The notes under the pieces were generated by a model. That model saw only the letters and a program-made list of their open reading frames with translations. It had not been told where the DNA came from and did no database searches. 46,644 nt of DNA from positions 1 to 46,644 of the forward strand of contig CANBSW010000013.1 in NCBI GenBank assembly GCA_947372235.1, given 5' to 3'. How positions within the stretch are numbered: the first letter of the stretch is position 1; each line of letters starts with the position of its first letter. Shown piece after piece: positions 24,032 through 32,184 of this stretch. The translations under genes were made by a program, and so were the position numbers. The stretch comes from Chitinophagaceae bacterium. Its GTDB lineage: Bacteria; Bacteroidota; Bacteroidia; Chitinophagales; Chitinophagaceae.

Positions 24032-25297
24032 ATGAATCAACCCAAACTAAGTCAACTGGCAGGCACTTTAATAGGCAGCGAAATTGTGAAACTGGGCAAT
24101 ATCATCAGCGAACGCATCCGTAACGGAGAAAAAATATACAATTTTACCATAGGTGATTTTGATCCGTCTATTTTCCCCATTCCGGCAGATCTGGAAGCAT
24201 TGATTATCGAATCCTACCAGCAAAAAAATACCAGTTACCCTGCGGCAGAGGGAGTGTTGGATCTTAGAAATTCAGTAAGCAGTTTTATCAAAGAATGGGA
24301 AGGACTGGATTATGCGCCCAACGAAATCCAGATCGCATCCGGCGGAAGGCCCCTGATCTATACCATTTTTAAAGCCATTGTTGATAAGGGTGATAAAGTG
24401 ATCTATGGCGTTCCATCCTGGAATAATAACCATTATGTGCATATGACGGATGGAGAACATTGCGTAATTGAATGTACTCCCGAAAATGATTTTATGCCTA
24501 CGCCTGCCGATGTAAAGAAGAACATCAAAGGCGCTTCGCTGATCTGTATCTGCACACCGCAAAACCCAACGGGCACCACGCTTACCAAAAATGCACTGGC
24601 AGAAATCTGTGATCTGATACTGGAAGAAAATAAATTACGCCAGGAAGACGAAAAGAAACTATACCTGATGTTCGACCAGATGTACTGGACGCTTACTTAC
24701 GGTACAACCCAACACTACAACCCCATTTCGCTAAGGCCTGAGATGAAAGCCTATACTATTTTTGTAGATGGTATTTCAAAAGTGTTTGCGGCTACCGGTG
24801 TTCGTGTGGGCTGGTCGCTGGGACCAGAAACTGTGATCGCTAAAATGAAAGCGATCTTAAGTCATTTAGGCGCATGGGCACCCATGGCAGAACAGAAAGC
24901 GGTAGCAAAATATTTATTACAGAAAGAAAGTATCGAAAAATATTTATTGCATTTTAAATCTGAAATGGAGATCCGTTTACGCAGTATTCATGAAGGGTTT
25001 ATTGCATTAAAACAAAAAGGATATCCGGTTGATTCTGTTTCTCCGCAGGCAGCTATTTATCTTACCATCAAAATAGAACTTGTTGGAAAAACCACAGCTG
25101 ATGGAAATCTACTGGCTACACAGGCAGATGTAACTTCTTATGTTTTGGGGGAAGCTAAACTTGCAGTAGTACCATTCTCTGCGTTTGGCGCCGGAAACAA
25201 AAGTGCATGGTACCGTTTAAGTGTGGGCACTTGTAAAAAAGAAGAAATTGCTGAAATGTTGGGTAAACTGGAAGAAGCTTTGCAAAAACTGAAATAG
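24032..25297 (+). CDS. Class I/II pyridoxal-phosphate aminotransferase
   Basis: The 421-residue protein is a fold type I aminotransferase related to aspartate aminotransferases. Visible are IYNFTIGDFDPSIFPIP near the N terminus, the substrate loop TSYPAAEGVLDLR, CTPQNPTGTTL (Asn binding the cofactor), MFDQMYWTLTY (Asp and Tyr), and the Schiff-base Lys K250 in GISKVFAATGVRVGW. The C-terminal Arg for the substrate carboxylate is probably in WYRLSVGTC. The amino-acid specificity cannot be told. It is a single gene, convergent with the small minus-strand genes, with only 6 bp between stops. Confidence 0.93.
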   Translation: MNQPKLSQLAGTLIGSEIVKLGNIISERIRNGEKIYNFTIGDFDPSIFPIPADLEALIIESYQQKNTSYPAAEGVLDLRNSVSSFIKEWEGLDYAPNEIQIASGGRPLIYTIFKAIVDKGDKVIYGVPSWNNNHYVHMTDGEHCVIECTPENDFMPTPADVKKNIKGASLICICTPQNPTGTTLTKNALAEICDLILEENKLRQEDEKKLYLMFDQMYWTLTYGTTQHYNPISLRPEMKAYTIFVDGISKVFAATGVRVGWSLGPETVIAKMKAILSHLGAWAPMAEQKAVAKYLLQKESIEKYLLHFKSEMEIRLRSIHEGFIALKQKGYPVDSVSPQAAIYLTIKIELVGKTTADGNLLATQADVTSYVLGEAKLAVVPFSAFGAGNKSAWYRLSVGTCKKEEIAEMLGKLEEALQKLK

Positions 25298-25303
25298 GAT
25301 TAC

Positions 25304-25552
25304 TTAATTCTTATTGCAGACAAACACAAATGGTTTCTGCTTTTTTTCCGAAAGAATTCTTTGAATAAGATGAGTTTTGCGGATGATCTTCCGGCGGTTG
25401 ATATCCAGAATTTCATTGGCCATGCTGAAACTTTCCCAGTTTTCCGTATCAAACAGGATGGTGTTTAATAATTGTAATTGACGTTCCAGTTCATCCGGCT
25501 GCAGGTGAACGATTTTGGTTAAAACCAATAAATCTCTGTTTACTTCATTCAT
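25304..25552 (-). CDS. Small hypothetical protein
   Basis: The product has 82 residues. It is charged and probably helical (LVLTKIVHLQPDELERQLQL, then MANEILDINRRKIIRKTHLI), with no signal peptide. It is not recognised. Support for a real gene is that it starts 22 bp after the small lipoprotein gene on the same strand and ends cleanly 6 bp before the aminotransferase stop, with no overlap. Confidence 0.55.
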   Translation of the reverse strand: MNEVNRDLLVLTKIVHLQPDELERQLQLLNTILFDTENWESFSMANEILDINRRKIIRKTHLIQRILSEKKQKPFVFVCNKN

Positions 25553-25574
25553 ACTTCAACGCTTTGACTCTTAC

Positions 25575-25694
25575 TTAGTGCTTTGGGCAACCACAAAAAG
25601 CGGTACCATTATTTTTCTTAAAAACGCCACAGGAAGTCCCGATCATGGTTAGTAACAACAACAAAACGATTATTTGGTTTATTTTCAGTTTCAT
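25575..25694 (-). CDS. Tiny lipoprotein (39 residues)
   Basis: The gene runs from ATG 25694 to TAA 25575. The product is MKLKINQIIVLLLLLTMIGT followed by SCGVFKK and a short tail ending FCGCPKH. It has a basic start, a hydrophobic core and a lipobox (GTSC, lipid Cys at 22), so it is a predicted outer- or inner-membrane lipoprotein. Two more Cys occur at 34 and 36. Short lipoproteins with a CGVFKK start and a Cys-Pro tail occur in Chitinophagaceae, with unknown function. It is antisense to the longest possible start of the glycosyltransferase frame, which argues for a later start of that gene. Confidence 0.75.
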   Translation of the reverse strand: MKLKINQIIVLLLLLTMIGTSCGVFKKNNGTAFCGCPKH

Positions 25695-25746
25695 AAAGTA
25701 TCACCAAAATACACATTTACCTTATAAATTGACAAGAACCATCCTG

Positions 25747-26829
25747 TTGACAGCGAATTTTAACATACAAAAAATACTTATTGCACCGCTCGATTGGGGG
25801 CTTGGTCATGCTACGCGGTGCATTCCCATTATCAGGGCTTTGATCAACAATGGCTATACCGTGATCATTGCCGCTGAGGGGATACAAGCCATACTTTTGC
25901 AAACTGAGTTTCCCGATCTTACTATTCTGCCACTAAAAGGGTACAGGGTTATGTACAGCAAAAGCAAATGGACACTTTCATTGATATTGCTTTTACAAAT
26001 ACCCCGTTTGCTGCAAACCATCCGGTATGAGCATCAATGGCTTGATAAAATGATCAAAGAACAACAGATCGATCTGGTCATTTCTGATAACCGATATGGC
26101 TTTTCATCCAAAACCAAACCCTGCATTTTTATTACACACCAGCTTTGTATCCAAATGCCTTTTGTATGGTTAGAAAAGATCATACAAAAGATCAATTACC
26201 ATTATATTGATCAATTTACCCGATGTTGGGTTCCCGATGCGCTGGGAGAGATTAATATTGCCGGTAAGCTTGCACACCCTGCTACAATGCCAACTACGAA
26301 AGTTCGGTATATGGGGTTGCTTTCGCGCTTTCAAAAAAGAGAGCTTGAAAAAAAATATGATCAGTGTATTATACTTTCAGGGCCTGAACCACAGCGTACT
26401 ATACTGGAGGCAAGAATTTGTAAAACACTCTCAAAAATTAAAGGTGAAACATTGATTATCCGGGGTAAACCTGGTGCTGTAGATTTATTATCAGTTCCGC
26501 CTGGCGTGACTGTCAAAAATCATCTGCCGGGAAATGAAATGGAAGAGGCGATCCTGCAAAGTGAATATGTGATAAGCAGAAGCGGGTATACAACCATTAT
26601 GGAATTGATATCACTGCAGAAAAAAGCGATATTGATACCAACACCCGGACAAACCGAACAGGAATACCTGGCAACCTGGCTGCAGCAAAAGCAAATTTGT
26701 TTGAGTATGAACCAATCTGTTTTCGATTTGAAAGAAGCGATTGATGAGGCAAAAAGTTTTTCATACAAAACCGTATCAATTCCTGTATTTACAAATGATA
26801 AACTGGAAGAACTATTGAGTGATGTATAA
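25747..26829 (+). CDS. MurG-like (GT28-type) glycosyltransferase
   Basis: From TTG 25747 the product has 360 residues. A longer frame from ATG 25645 adds 34 residues that are hydrophobic and antisense to the tiny lipoprotein gene, so it is probably not used. The GT-B fold is seen in the N-terminal loop APLDWGLGHATRCIPI (like the Gly-rich GxGH of MurG) and in the C-terminal domain with ILSGPEPQRT, then ISRSGYTTIMELI and IPTPGQTEQEYLA, the nucleotide-sugar site. The protein is soluble or peripheral. The acceptor is unknown. Family members in Bacteroidota are annotated only as glycosyltransferases. Confidence 0.85.
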   Translation: MTANFNIQKILIAPLDWGLGHATRCIPIIRALINNGYTVIIAAEGIQAILLQTEFPDLTILPLKGYRVMYSKSKWTLSLILLLQIPRLLQTIRYEHQWLDKMIKEQQIDLVISDNRYGFSSKTKPCIFITHQLCIQMPFVWLEKIIQKINYHYIDQFTRCWVPDALGEINIAGKLAHPATMPTTKVRYMGLLSRFQKRELEKKYDQCIILSGPEPQRTILEARICKTLSKIKGETLIIRGKPGAVDLLSVPPGVTVKNHLPGNEMEEAILQSEYVISRSGYTTIMELISLQKKAILIPTPGQTEQEYLATWLQQKQICLSMNQSVFDLKEAIDEAKSFSYKTVSIPVFTNDKLEELLSDV

Positions 26830-26894
26830 ATTGAGGATGCAATTGTTACATTGCTTTTTTGCAATAATTATATAAAAAATCAGCGTAATCCGCG

Positions 26895-27785
26895 ATGACA
26901 AGAAACACAAAAGCTCATGCAGCAGTACTAAGCGCCAATTTTATTTTTGGTGCCAATTATGCAGTGGTTAAATATATTACTCCGGGTTTTCTACACCCCT
27001 TTGCATTGAACGTGGTTAGGATATTGGTTAGTTTGAGTATGTTCTGGTTCTTATTTCTTTTCCAGCCCGGAAAAGTAAAACTTCAAAAAAAAGATATACC
27101 GCGTTTTCTGGTTTGTGCATTAACGGGGGTGGTAATTAATCAGATCTTTTTCATCAAAGGGATATCGCTAACCACACCTATTCACAGTGCTTTATTATCA
27201 TTGGCCACGCCTATTTTTATTACGTTGATCGCTGCCTGGTTATTACGGGAAGGATTTACCTTCTTAAAATTTTCCGGATTAGTTTTGGGTATTGGCGGTG
27301 CAGCTATGTTGATATTATTGAAAGACACCGGCCATAGCGGAAACAATATTTTACTCGGTGATATCATGGTATTGATTAATGCCATATCCTATTCCTTTTA
27401 TCTGGTGCTGGTAAGACCATTGATGAAAACCTATAGTGGCATACAGGTTCTTCGCTGGATCTTTACCTTTGGCTCATTGGTGATCTTACCTTTTGGGATG
27501 CATGAATTTTTAGCTACTAACTGGCAGGCATTTGATTATTCGCATTGGGTGGCATTGGGTTTTGTGGCAGTGGGTGCAACTTTTCTGGCTTATCTGTTGA
27601 ATGTGTATGGCATCTCAATTATTGGTCCGTCTGCCACAGGCGCATACATATATACACAACCCGTTTTTGCCGCATTGATCGCTGTGATATTTGCAGGAGA
27701 ACATTTTAGTGTTGTAAAATTTATCGCAGCGGTATTCATTTTTACCGGAGTGTATCTGGCGAATTTTAGAAAACAAACTGATTGA
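26895..27785 (+). CDS. EamA/DMT-family transporter
   Basis: The product has 296 residues and ten membrane helices in two EamA repeats (about 8-140 and 152-290). Visible family elements are NFIFGANYAVVKYI at the N terminus, FFIKGISLTTPIHSALLSLA at the end of the first half, and GPSATGAYIYTQPVFAALIA near the C terminus. It is an inner-membrane exporter or permease for small metabolites. Specificity cannot be deduced. It starts 65 bp after the glycosyltransferase gene. Confidence 0.92.
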   Translation: MTRNTKAHAAVLSANFIFGANYAVVKYITPGFLHPFALNVVRILVSLSMFWFLFLFQPGKVKLQKKDIPRFLVCALTGVVINQIFFIKGISLTTPIHSALLSLATPIFITLIAAWLLREGFTFLKFSGLVLGIGGAAMLILLKDTGHSGNNILLGDIMVLINAISYSFYLVLVRPLMKTYSGIQVLRWIFTFGSLVILPFGMHEFLATNWQAFDYSHWVALGFVAVGATFLAYLLNVYGISIIGPSATGAYIYTQPVFAALIAVIFAGEHFSVVKFIAAVFIFTGVYLANFRKQTD

Positions 27786-27885
27786 TATTGGTTGTGGATG
27801 AATGGCATGCGGATAATACGTGTTAAACAGATTTAAACGAATCTGATGTGTACTAACCCGTTTCATCCGTGTGCTATTGAAATCA

Positions 27886-28374
27886 TTAAAGCTTCGGGTA
27901 ATCAAAAAACCAAAATGCTTTTTTAGCAGAACGAAAGTCTTTCCAATTAACAAGATCCAATTTCACAGCAAAGATTCCGCAAGTAGGCATATCATCAATT
28001 TTTGTAGAACACAGTTGGTTTACAAAATCAGTAATGCCGGGGTTGTGGGCAAACAAGGCAATGGTTTCTATATTATCTGCCAATTGACTGATCACATCAG
28101 AAAATACTGGTTCATACGCATGGTATAATTTGCGAACCGCCTGAATATCGGCAGCAGTTTTGTGATACGCTTCGGCAAAATAAGTAGCTGTGGTAAATGC
28201 GCGATTGGCGGTGCTTGAAACAAATGCATCTATCTGAATTTGTTTTTCGAGTAAACGTTTTGCCATCATAGGTGCATCACGGTGGCCGCGATCATTTAAC
28301 GGACGTTCAAAATCTTCCTGCCCGGATGTTGCCCAGCTGCTTTTGGCATGTCGTATAATCAATAACTGTTTCAG
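27886..28374 (-). CDS. SixA-like histidine phosphatase with a CTG start
   Basis: The product resembles SixA phosphohistidine phosphatases. It has the catalytic RHAKSSW motif, a second conserved stretch DAFVSSTANRAFTTATYF, and FAHNPGITDFVNQL with the second His. The usual N terminus of the family, MKQLLIIRHAKSSW, is present, but the first codon is CTG (28374). The next possible start is TTG at 28362 and would remove four conserved residues. SixA-type enzymes act on phosphorylated His in signalling proteins. The gene is divergent from mnmH. Confidence 0.85.
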   Translation of the reverse strand: MKQLLIIRHAKSSWATSGQEDFERPLNDRGHRDAPMMAKRLLEKQIQIDAFVSSTANRAFTTATYFAEAYHKTAADIQAVRKLYHAYEPVFSDVISQLADNIETIALFAHNPGITDFVNQLCSTKIDDMPTCGIFAVKLDLVNWKDFRSAKKAFWFFDYPKL

Positions 28375-28400
28375 GCTAACAAGTTACAAAAAACTCCACT

Positions 28401-28408
28401 TACATTTG
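28401..28408 (+). promoter_or_regulatory. Bacteroidota -7 element very close to mnmH
   Basis: TACATTTG fits TAnnTTTG and ends 5 bp before ATG 28414. If used, the transcript would start at or near the start codon (leaderless). A GTG at 28408 that would extend the gene overlaps this motif and is not preferred. Confidence 0.4.
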
Positions 28409-28413
28409 TGCAC

Positions 28414-29550
28414 ATGGCAATTACCCGACTGACCGTTGAAGAATTTATAGCCCTGGCAAAAGAAAATCCGGTATTGGATGTTCGGAGTCCGGGCGAATTT
28501 AAACACGCCCATATTCCCGGAGCATATAGTCTGCCACTATTTTCAGATGAAGAAAGAAAAGTAGTAGGAACCGCCTATAAACAGGAAAGCCAACAAAAAG
28601 CCATTAAACTCGGCCTCGATTTTTATGGAACCAAGATGGTGAAGATGGTGGAAGAAGTGGAAGAACTTTTTAAGGTACGAAGTATGCAGTACAAGGCACG
28701 AACGGAAGAACAAAGCCTCGTACCTCGTACCTCAAACCTTGTACTTGTTCATTGTTGGCGCGGTGGAATGCGTAGTGCCGGTGTTGCCTGGCTGCTGGAT
28801 CTGTATGGGTTTAAAGTGTATACACTGGTTGGCGGTTACAAAGCTTATCGTAACTGGGTATTGCAGCAGTTTACAAAAGAGTATCCGATTAATATGTTGG
28901 GCGGATTTACAGGCAGTGGTAAAACGGAAGTATTGAATTCACTTGCAAAAAAAGGAGCTACGGTTATTGATCTTGAAAAACTGGCATCGCACAAAGGTTC
29001 TGCATTTGGAGCGCTGGGGCAGCCGCAGCAACCTACTCAGGAAATGTTTGAGAATTTGCTGGCGATGGAATTGAAGAAGATAAATGACAGATGTCAGATG
29101 AGAGCAAACGAAACATCTTATCACAACTCAGATCTATCAACGCATATCTGGATAGAAGATGAAAGCCAGCGTATTGGTGAAGTAAATATCCCGACTGCTC
29201 TTTTTAGTCAGATGCGAAAAAAGCAGATCTACTTTTTAGACATCCCTTTTGAAGAACGATTGAATTTTATTGTAGCCAATTATGGCAGGTTTGAAAAAGA
29301 TAAACTGGTAAGTGCGATTATCCGTATCAAAAAAAGACTGGGCGGACTGGAAACCAAAACAGCCATCAATTATATGATAGAAGATAATGTTAAAGAAGGC
29401 TTTCGTGTATTGCTTACTTACTATGATAAATTTTATCTGAAGAGTTTACAGAACAGGGATAATTTCTCTGATTTGTTCAATAAAGTAACATGTGATACTG
29501 TTGAAGATAAAACAAATGCAACCACATTATTGAAGAGTGTAATTAAATAA
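28414..29550 (+). CDS. mnmH: tRNA 2-selenouridine synthase (MnmH/SelU)
   Basis: From ATG 28414 the product has 378 residues. The N-terminal rhodanese domain has VLDVRSPGEFKHAHIPGA and the active Cys C114 in VHCWRGGMRS. The C-terminal P-loop domain has GGFTGSGKTEVL (K170), then IWIEDESQRIG. The enzyme exchanges sulfur for selenium at the wobble uridine of certain tRNAs, through a geranylated intermediate in E. coli. Compared with E. coli, the active Cys is about 17 residues later. An inserted segment (about 88-112) and another (about 222-240, NDRCQMRANETSYHNSDL) are encoded by repeat-like DNA. Both are in frame, so the gene is probably still active. No selD is visible here. Confidence 0.93.
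   Translation: MAITRLTVEEFIALAKENPVLDVRSPGEFKHAHIPGAYSLPLFSDEERKVVGTAYKQESQQKAIKLGLDFYGTKMVKMVEEVEELFKVRSMQYKARTEEQSLVPRTSNLVLVHCWRGGMRSAGVAWLLDLYGFKVYTLVGGYKAYRNWVLQQFTKEYPINMLGGFTGSGKTEVLNSLAKKGATVIDLEKLASHKGSAFGALGQPQQPTQEMFENLLAMELKKINDRCQMRANETSYHNSDLSTHIWIEDESQRIGEVNIPTALFSQMRKKQIYFLDIPFEERLNFIVANYGRFEKDKLVSAIIRIKKRLGGLETKTAINYMIEDNVKEGFRVLLTYYDKFYLKSLQNRDNFSDLFNKVTCDTVEDKTNATTLLKSVIK
28673..28745. repeat. Inverted-repeat DNA embedded in the mnmH coding region
   Basis: AGGTACGA (28673-28680) pairs with TCGTACCT (28718-28725). AGTACAAGG (28688-28696) pairs with CCTTGTACT (28737-28745). CGTACCT is repeated in tandem at 28719-28732. This looks like the short intergenic repeat DNA of this genome, but it lies in frame just before the active-site Cys of MnmH. 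Confidence 0.65.
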
Positions 29551-29557
29551 AAACTGT

Positions 29558-30175
29558 ATGACCAATCAAACCAAAAATCATTGGGAAAAAGTATACAATA
29601 CAAATCAAGCCAACGAGGTAAGCTGGACGCAGGAAATACCCAAGACATCACTTGATTTTATTCATACTTTTCATTTACCCAAAACAGCAAAGATTATTGA
29701 TATTGGTGGAGGAGACAGTAAGCTGGTAGATTTTCTGCTTGAGGAAGGCTTTAAAAATATTACAGTACTTGATATTTCTGAATCTGCTTTGGAAAGAACC
29801 AAAAAAAGATTGGGAAGTAATAGCAAAAAAGTAAACTGGATTGTTGCTGATGTCACAGAATTTAAACCAAAAATAAAATTTGATGTCTGGCATGACAGAG
29901 CAACTTTTCATTTTCTTACAACTAAAGAACAAATAAATAAATATCTGACTATTGCAAGAAATGCTGTAACCGGTTACCTTACTATTGGTACTTTTTCAAA
30001 TAATGGACCAGATAAATGCAGTGGGTTAGCTATAAAAAAATATAATGAACAACAATTACAAAGAGAATTATCACAGGGGTTTAAAAAAATTCGATGTATC
30101 AATGAAGATCATATTACGCCATTTAAAACAATACAGAATTTTCTGTTTTGTAGTTTTAAACGACAAGCTAGTTAG
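29558..30175 (+). CDS. Class I SAM-dependent methyltransferase
   Basis: The product has 205 residues with a Rossmann methyltransferase fold. Visible are HWEKVYNTNQANEVSWTQEI at the N terminus, motif I IIDIGGGDSKLVDFLL, motif II ITVLDISESALERTKKRL, motif III WIVADVTEF and the post-motif FDVWHDRATFHFL. This pattern is close to TehB/thiopurine-like small methyltransferases, but the substrate is unknown. It starts 7 bp after mnmH, so it is co-transcribed. The DNA is visibly more AT-rich than neighbouring genes, which might reflect recent transfer. Its end overlaps the convergent transporter gene by 8 bp. Confidence 0.88.
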   Translation: MTNQTKNHWEKVYNTNQANEVSWTQEIPKTSLDFIHTFHLPKTAKIIDIGGGDSKLVDFLLEEGFKNITVLDISESALERTKKRLGSNSKKVNWIVADVTEFKPKIKFDVWHDRATFHFLTTKEQINKYLTIARNAVTGYLTIGTFSNNGPDKCSGLAIKKYNEQQLQRELSQGFKKIRCINEDHITPFKTIQNFLFCSFKRQAS

Positions 30176-31349
30176 TTAACCATTTTGCAATTGTCAAATA
30201 TCCCATCCAACTCATAGCCAATACAACCAGCCAGCCTGCAACCTGTAATACAACAGGATGTTTATAAGCACCTACTAATTTTTTATTGAAAGATGCGATC
30301 AGCATTACAGCCAAAGCTACCGGCAATATCAACCCGTTTAATGCGCCAACGGTGATAAGTATTTTTACAGGATTACCGATCACAACAAAAATCATAGTAG
30401 AAAAAACAATAAAACCTGAGATCAGCCAACGGTAATTTTTTTCTATCCATGGATGAAATGTTCTCAGAAACGAAACCGATGTATAAGCCGCACCTACAAC
30501 CGAAGTAATAGCGGCACACCACATTACCACACCAAAAAAGCGATAACCCAGTTCACCCGCTGCAGACCTGAAAACTCCGGCGGGTGGGTTACCTGCATCA
30601 AACAATCCTCCATTCATAAATACTCCGAGGGCAGCAAGAAATAATACAAAACGCATAGTGGCCGTTACCATAATTCCGGTAACAGCACTTTTGGTTACCT
30701 CGGGTAATGCAGCCTGTCCTTTAATGCCTGCATCCAGTAAACGGTGGCCACCCGCAAAACTGATATAACCGCCAACAGTACCACCCACCAAGGTTACAAT
30801 AGCGGTGACATTTATTTTTTCAGGAACAAAACTTCTGTAAAGGGCATCACCCAGGGGTGGATGAGAACTTATAGCAACATACACCGTAAGAATGATCATC
30901 AGTATTCCAAGCACTTTTGCAAAATTGTCCATCATCTTACCTGCTTCTTTCATCCAGAAAATAAAAAGTGCAATAATACAACTGATGATGGCACCATACG
31001 TTGTATCCATTCCCGTTAATACATTTAATCCCAAACCACACCCACCAATATTGCCGATGTTGAATGCAAGGCCACCCAATAAAATGAGTAATGCTAAAAA
31101 ATAACCCAGCCCGGGTAGCAATTCATTCGCAATATCCTGTGCTCTTTTTTCGGTAACTGCCAGTATGCGCCAGATATTCATTTGCGCGCCAATATCTAAG
31201 AGTACAGACAATACGATCACAAAACCAAAACTTGCCAACAGCTGGTTAGTGAATACGGTAGTCTGTGTTAAAAACCCCGGGCCAATAGCGGATGTAGCCA
31301 TCAGAAAAGCGGCACCGGTAATAGCGGATGATCGGGCAATTTTTTTCAA
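30168..31349 (-). CDS. NRAMP-like divalent metal/oxoproline-linked transporter
   Basis: The 393-residue product has about eleven membrane helices. Features shared with the NRAMP branch that includes B. subtilis YcsG are ATSAIGPGFLTQTTVFTNQ near the N terminus and GGTVGGYISFAGGHRLLDAG in the middle. The classical NRAMP metal motif DPGN is not evident, as GPGF stands at that position. This fits the distinct subfamily found in 5-oxoprolinase operons. It may therefore import 5-oxoproline or a cation needed for its use. The gene overlaps pxpA by 4 bp, so it is translationally coupled to it. Confidence 0.85.
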   Translation of the reverse strand: MKKIARSSAITGAAFLMATSAIGPGFLTQTTVFTNQLLASFGFVIVLSVLLDIGAQMNIWRILAVTEKRAQDIANELLPGLGYFLALLILLGGLAFNIGNIGGCGLGLNVLTGMDTTYGAIISCIIALFIFWMKEAGKMMDNFAKVLGILMIILTVYVAISSHPPLGDALYRSFVPEKINVTAIVTLVGGTVGGYISFAGGHRLLDAGIKGQAALPEVTKSAVTGIMVTATMRFVLFLAALGVFMNGGLFDAGNPPAGVFRSAAGELGYRFFGVVMWCAAITSVVGAAYTSVSFLRTFHPWIEKNYRWLISGFIVFSTMIFVVIGNPVKILITVGALNGLILPVALAVMLIASFNKKLVGAYKHPVVLQVAGWLVVLAMSWMGYLTIAKWLTN

Positions 31350-32092
31350 TGGGTAAGGGGTTTGATCTGAATATTTTTTTGTTGCAATGTTTCGTAAATC
31401 TTTTTTGCAAAAATCATTGCATGTGCACCATCGCCATGCAAACAGATGGTTTCGGCATTGATTGGCACTTGGTTTCCGGAAACAGCAGTTACTGTTTTTT
31501 GTGAGGTCATTTGTAAAATCTGTTGTAATGCTTCTTCCTCATTTTCAATTAAGGCATTCATTTGTGTGCGTGGCGTAAGGTTTCCTGAATCGGTATAAGT
31601 TCTGTCGGCAAATACTTCACTCGCAGTGGTAAGTCCTGCTTTTTTGGCTTCCGTAATTGAACGACTTCCACTCAATCCAAACAAAATCAAGGAGGGATTG
31701 ATGTCATATACCGCTTTTGCTATTGTATTGGCCAGCAATGAATCTTTTGCCGACATATTATACAATGCTCCATGTGGTTTTACATGGTTTAGTTTACATC
31801 CCAAACTGTGGGCTATGTTTGTAAGCAATAGAACCTGTTGTTGAATGAGTTGGTAAATTTCATTCAGGGGTAATTGTATTTCAGTTCTGCCAAAATTATT
31901 CTTATCGGCAAATCCGGGATGTGCACCAATGGCAACATTATATTGGCGGGCAAGTAAAATGGTTTCTTGCATGATGGTTTCATCTCCGGCATGATAACCG
32001 CAGGCAATATTGGCGCTGCTGATAAAAGGCATGAGTTGGGCATCGTTTGTGAGGCCTTCGCCCATATCGCAATTGAGATCGATTGTGTGCAT
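31346..32092 (-). CDS. pxpA: 5-oxoprolinase subunit PxpA
   Basis: The product has 248 residues (LamB/YcsF family). Family motifs are IDLNCDMGEG at the N terminus, ISSANIACGYHAGDETIM, VAIGAHPGFADKNNFGR, CKLNHVKPHGALYN, and EVFADRTYTDSGNLTPR with the C-terminal ICLHGDGAHA. PxpA, with PxpB and PxpC, forms the ATP-dependent enzyme that opens 5-oxoproline to glutamate. It lies downstream of pxpB-pxpC, as expected. A 92-bp gap separates it from pxpC, and it overlaps the transporter gene by 4 bp. Confidence 0.96.
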   Translation of the reverse strand: MHTIDLNCDMGEGLTNDAQLMPFISSANIACGYHAGDETIMQETILLARQYNVAIGAHPGFADKNNFGRTEIQLPLNEIYQLIQQQVLLLTNIAHSLGCKLNHVKPHGALYNMSAKDSLLANTIAKAVYDINPSLILFGLSGSRSITEAKKAGLTTASEVFADRTYTDSGNLTPRTQMNALIENEEEALQQILQMTSQKTVTAVSGNQVPINAETICLHGDGAHAMIFAKKIYETLQQKNIQIKPLTH

Positions 32093-32110
32093 CTTAACCT
32101 CACCTCCTCT

Positions 32111-32143
32111 GGTTTAAAAATCATCTACGATAATTTTTAAACC
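32111..32143. repeat. AT-rich hairpin between pxpC and pxpA
   Basis: GGTTTAAAAAT (32111-32121) pairs with ATTTTTAAACC (32133-32143) over an 11-nt loop. It lies inside the operon with no T-run beyond the arms. It may stabilise or process the mRNA, or partly attenuate it. Confidence 0.55.
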
Positions 32144-32184
32144 TGTCTCTTCCCTGGAAAGGAGGAGAATTTTTTAGTGGTTAT

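Noticed and set aside
28408..28413. GTG 28408 as the mnmH start
   Set aside because: It would add only two residues and overlaps the likely -7 promoter element. ATG 28414 gives the typical MAITRLTVEEF start.
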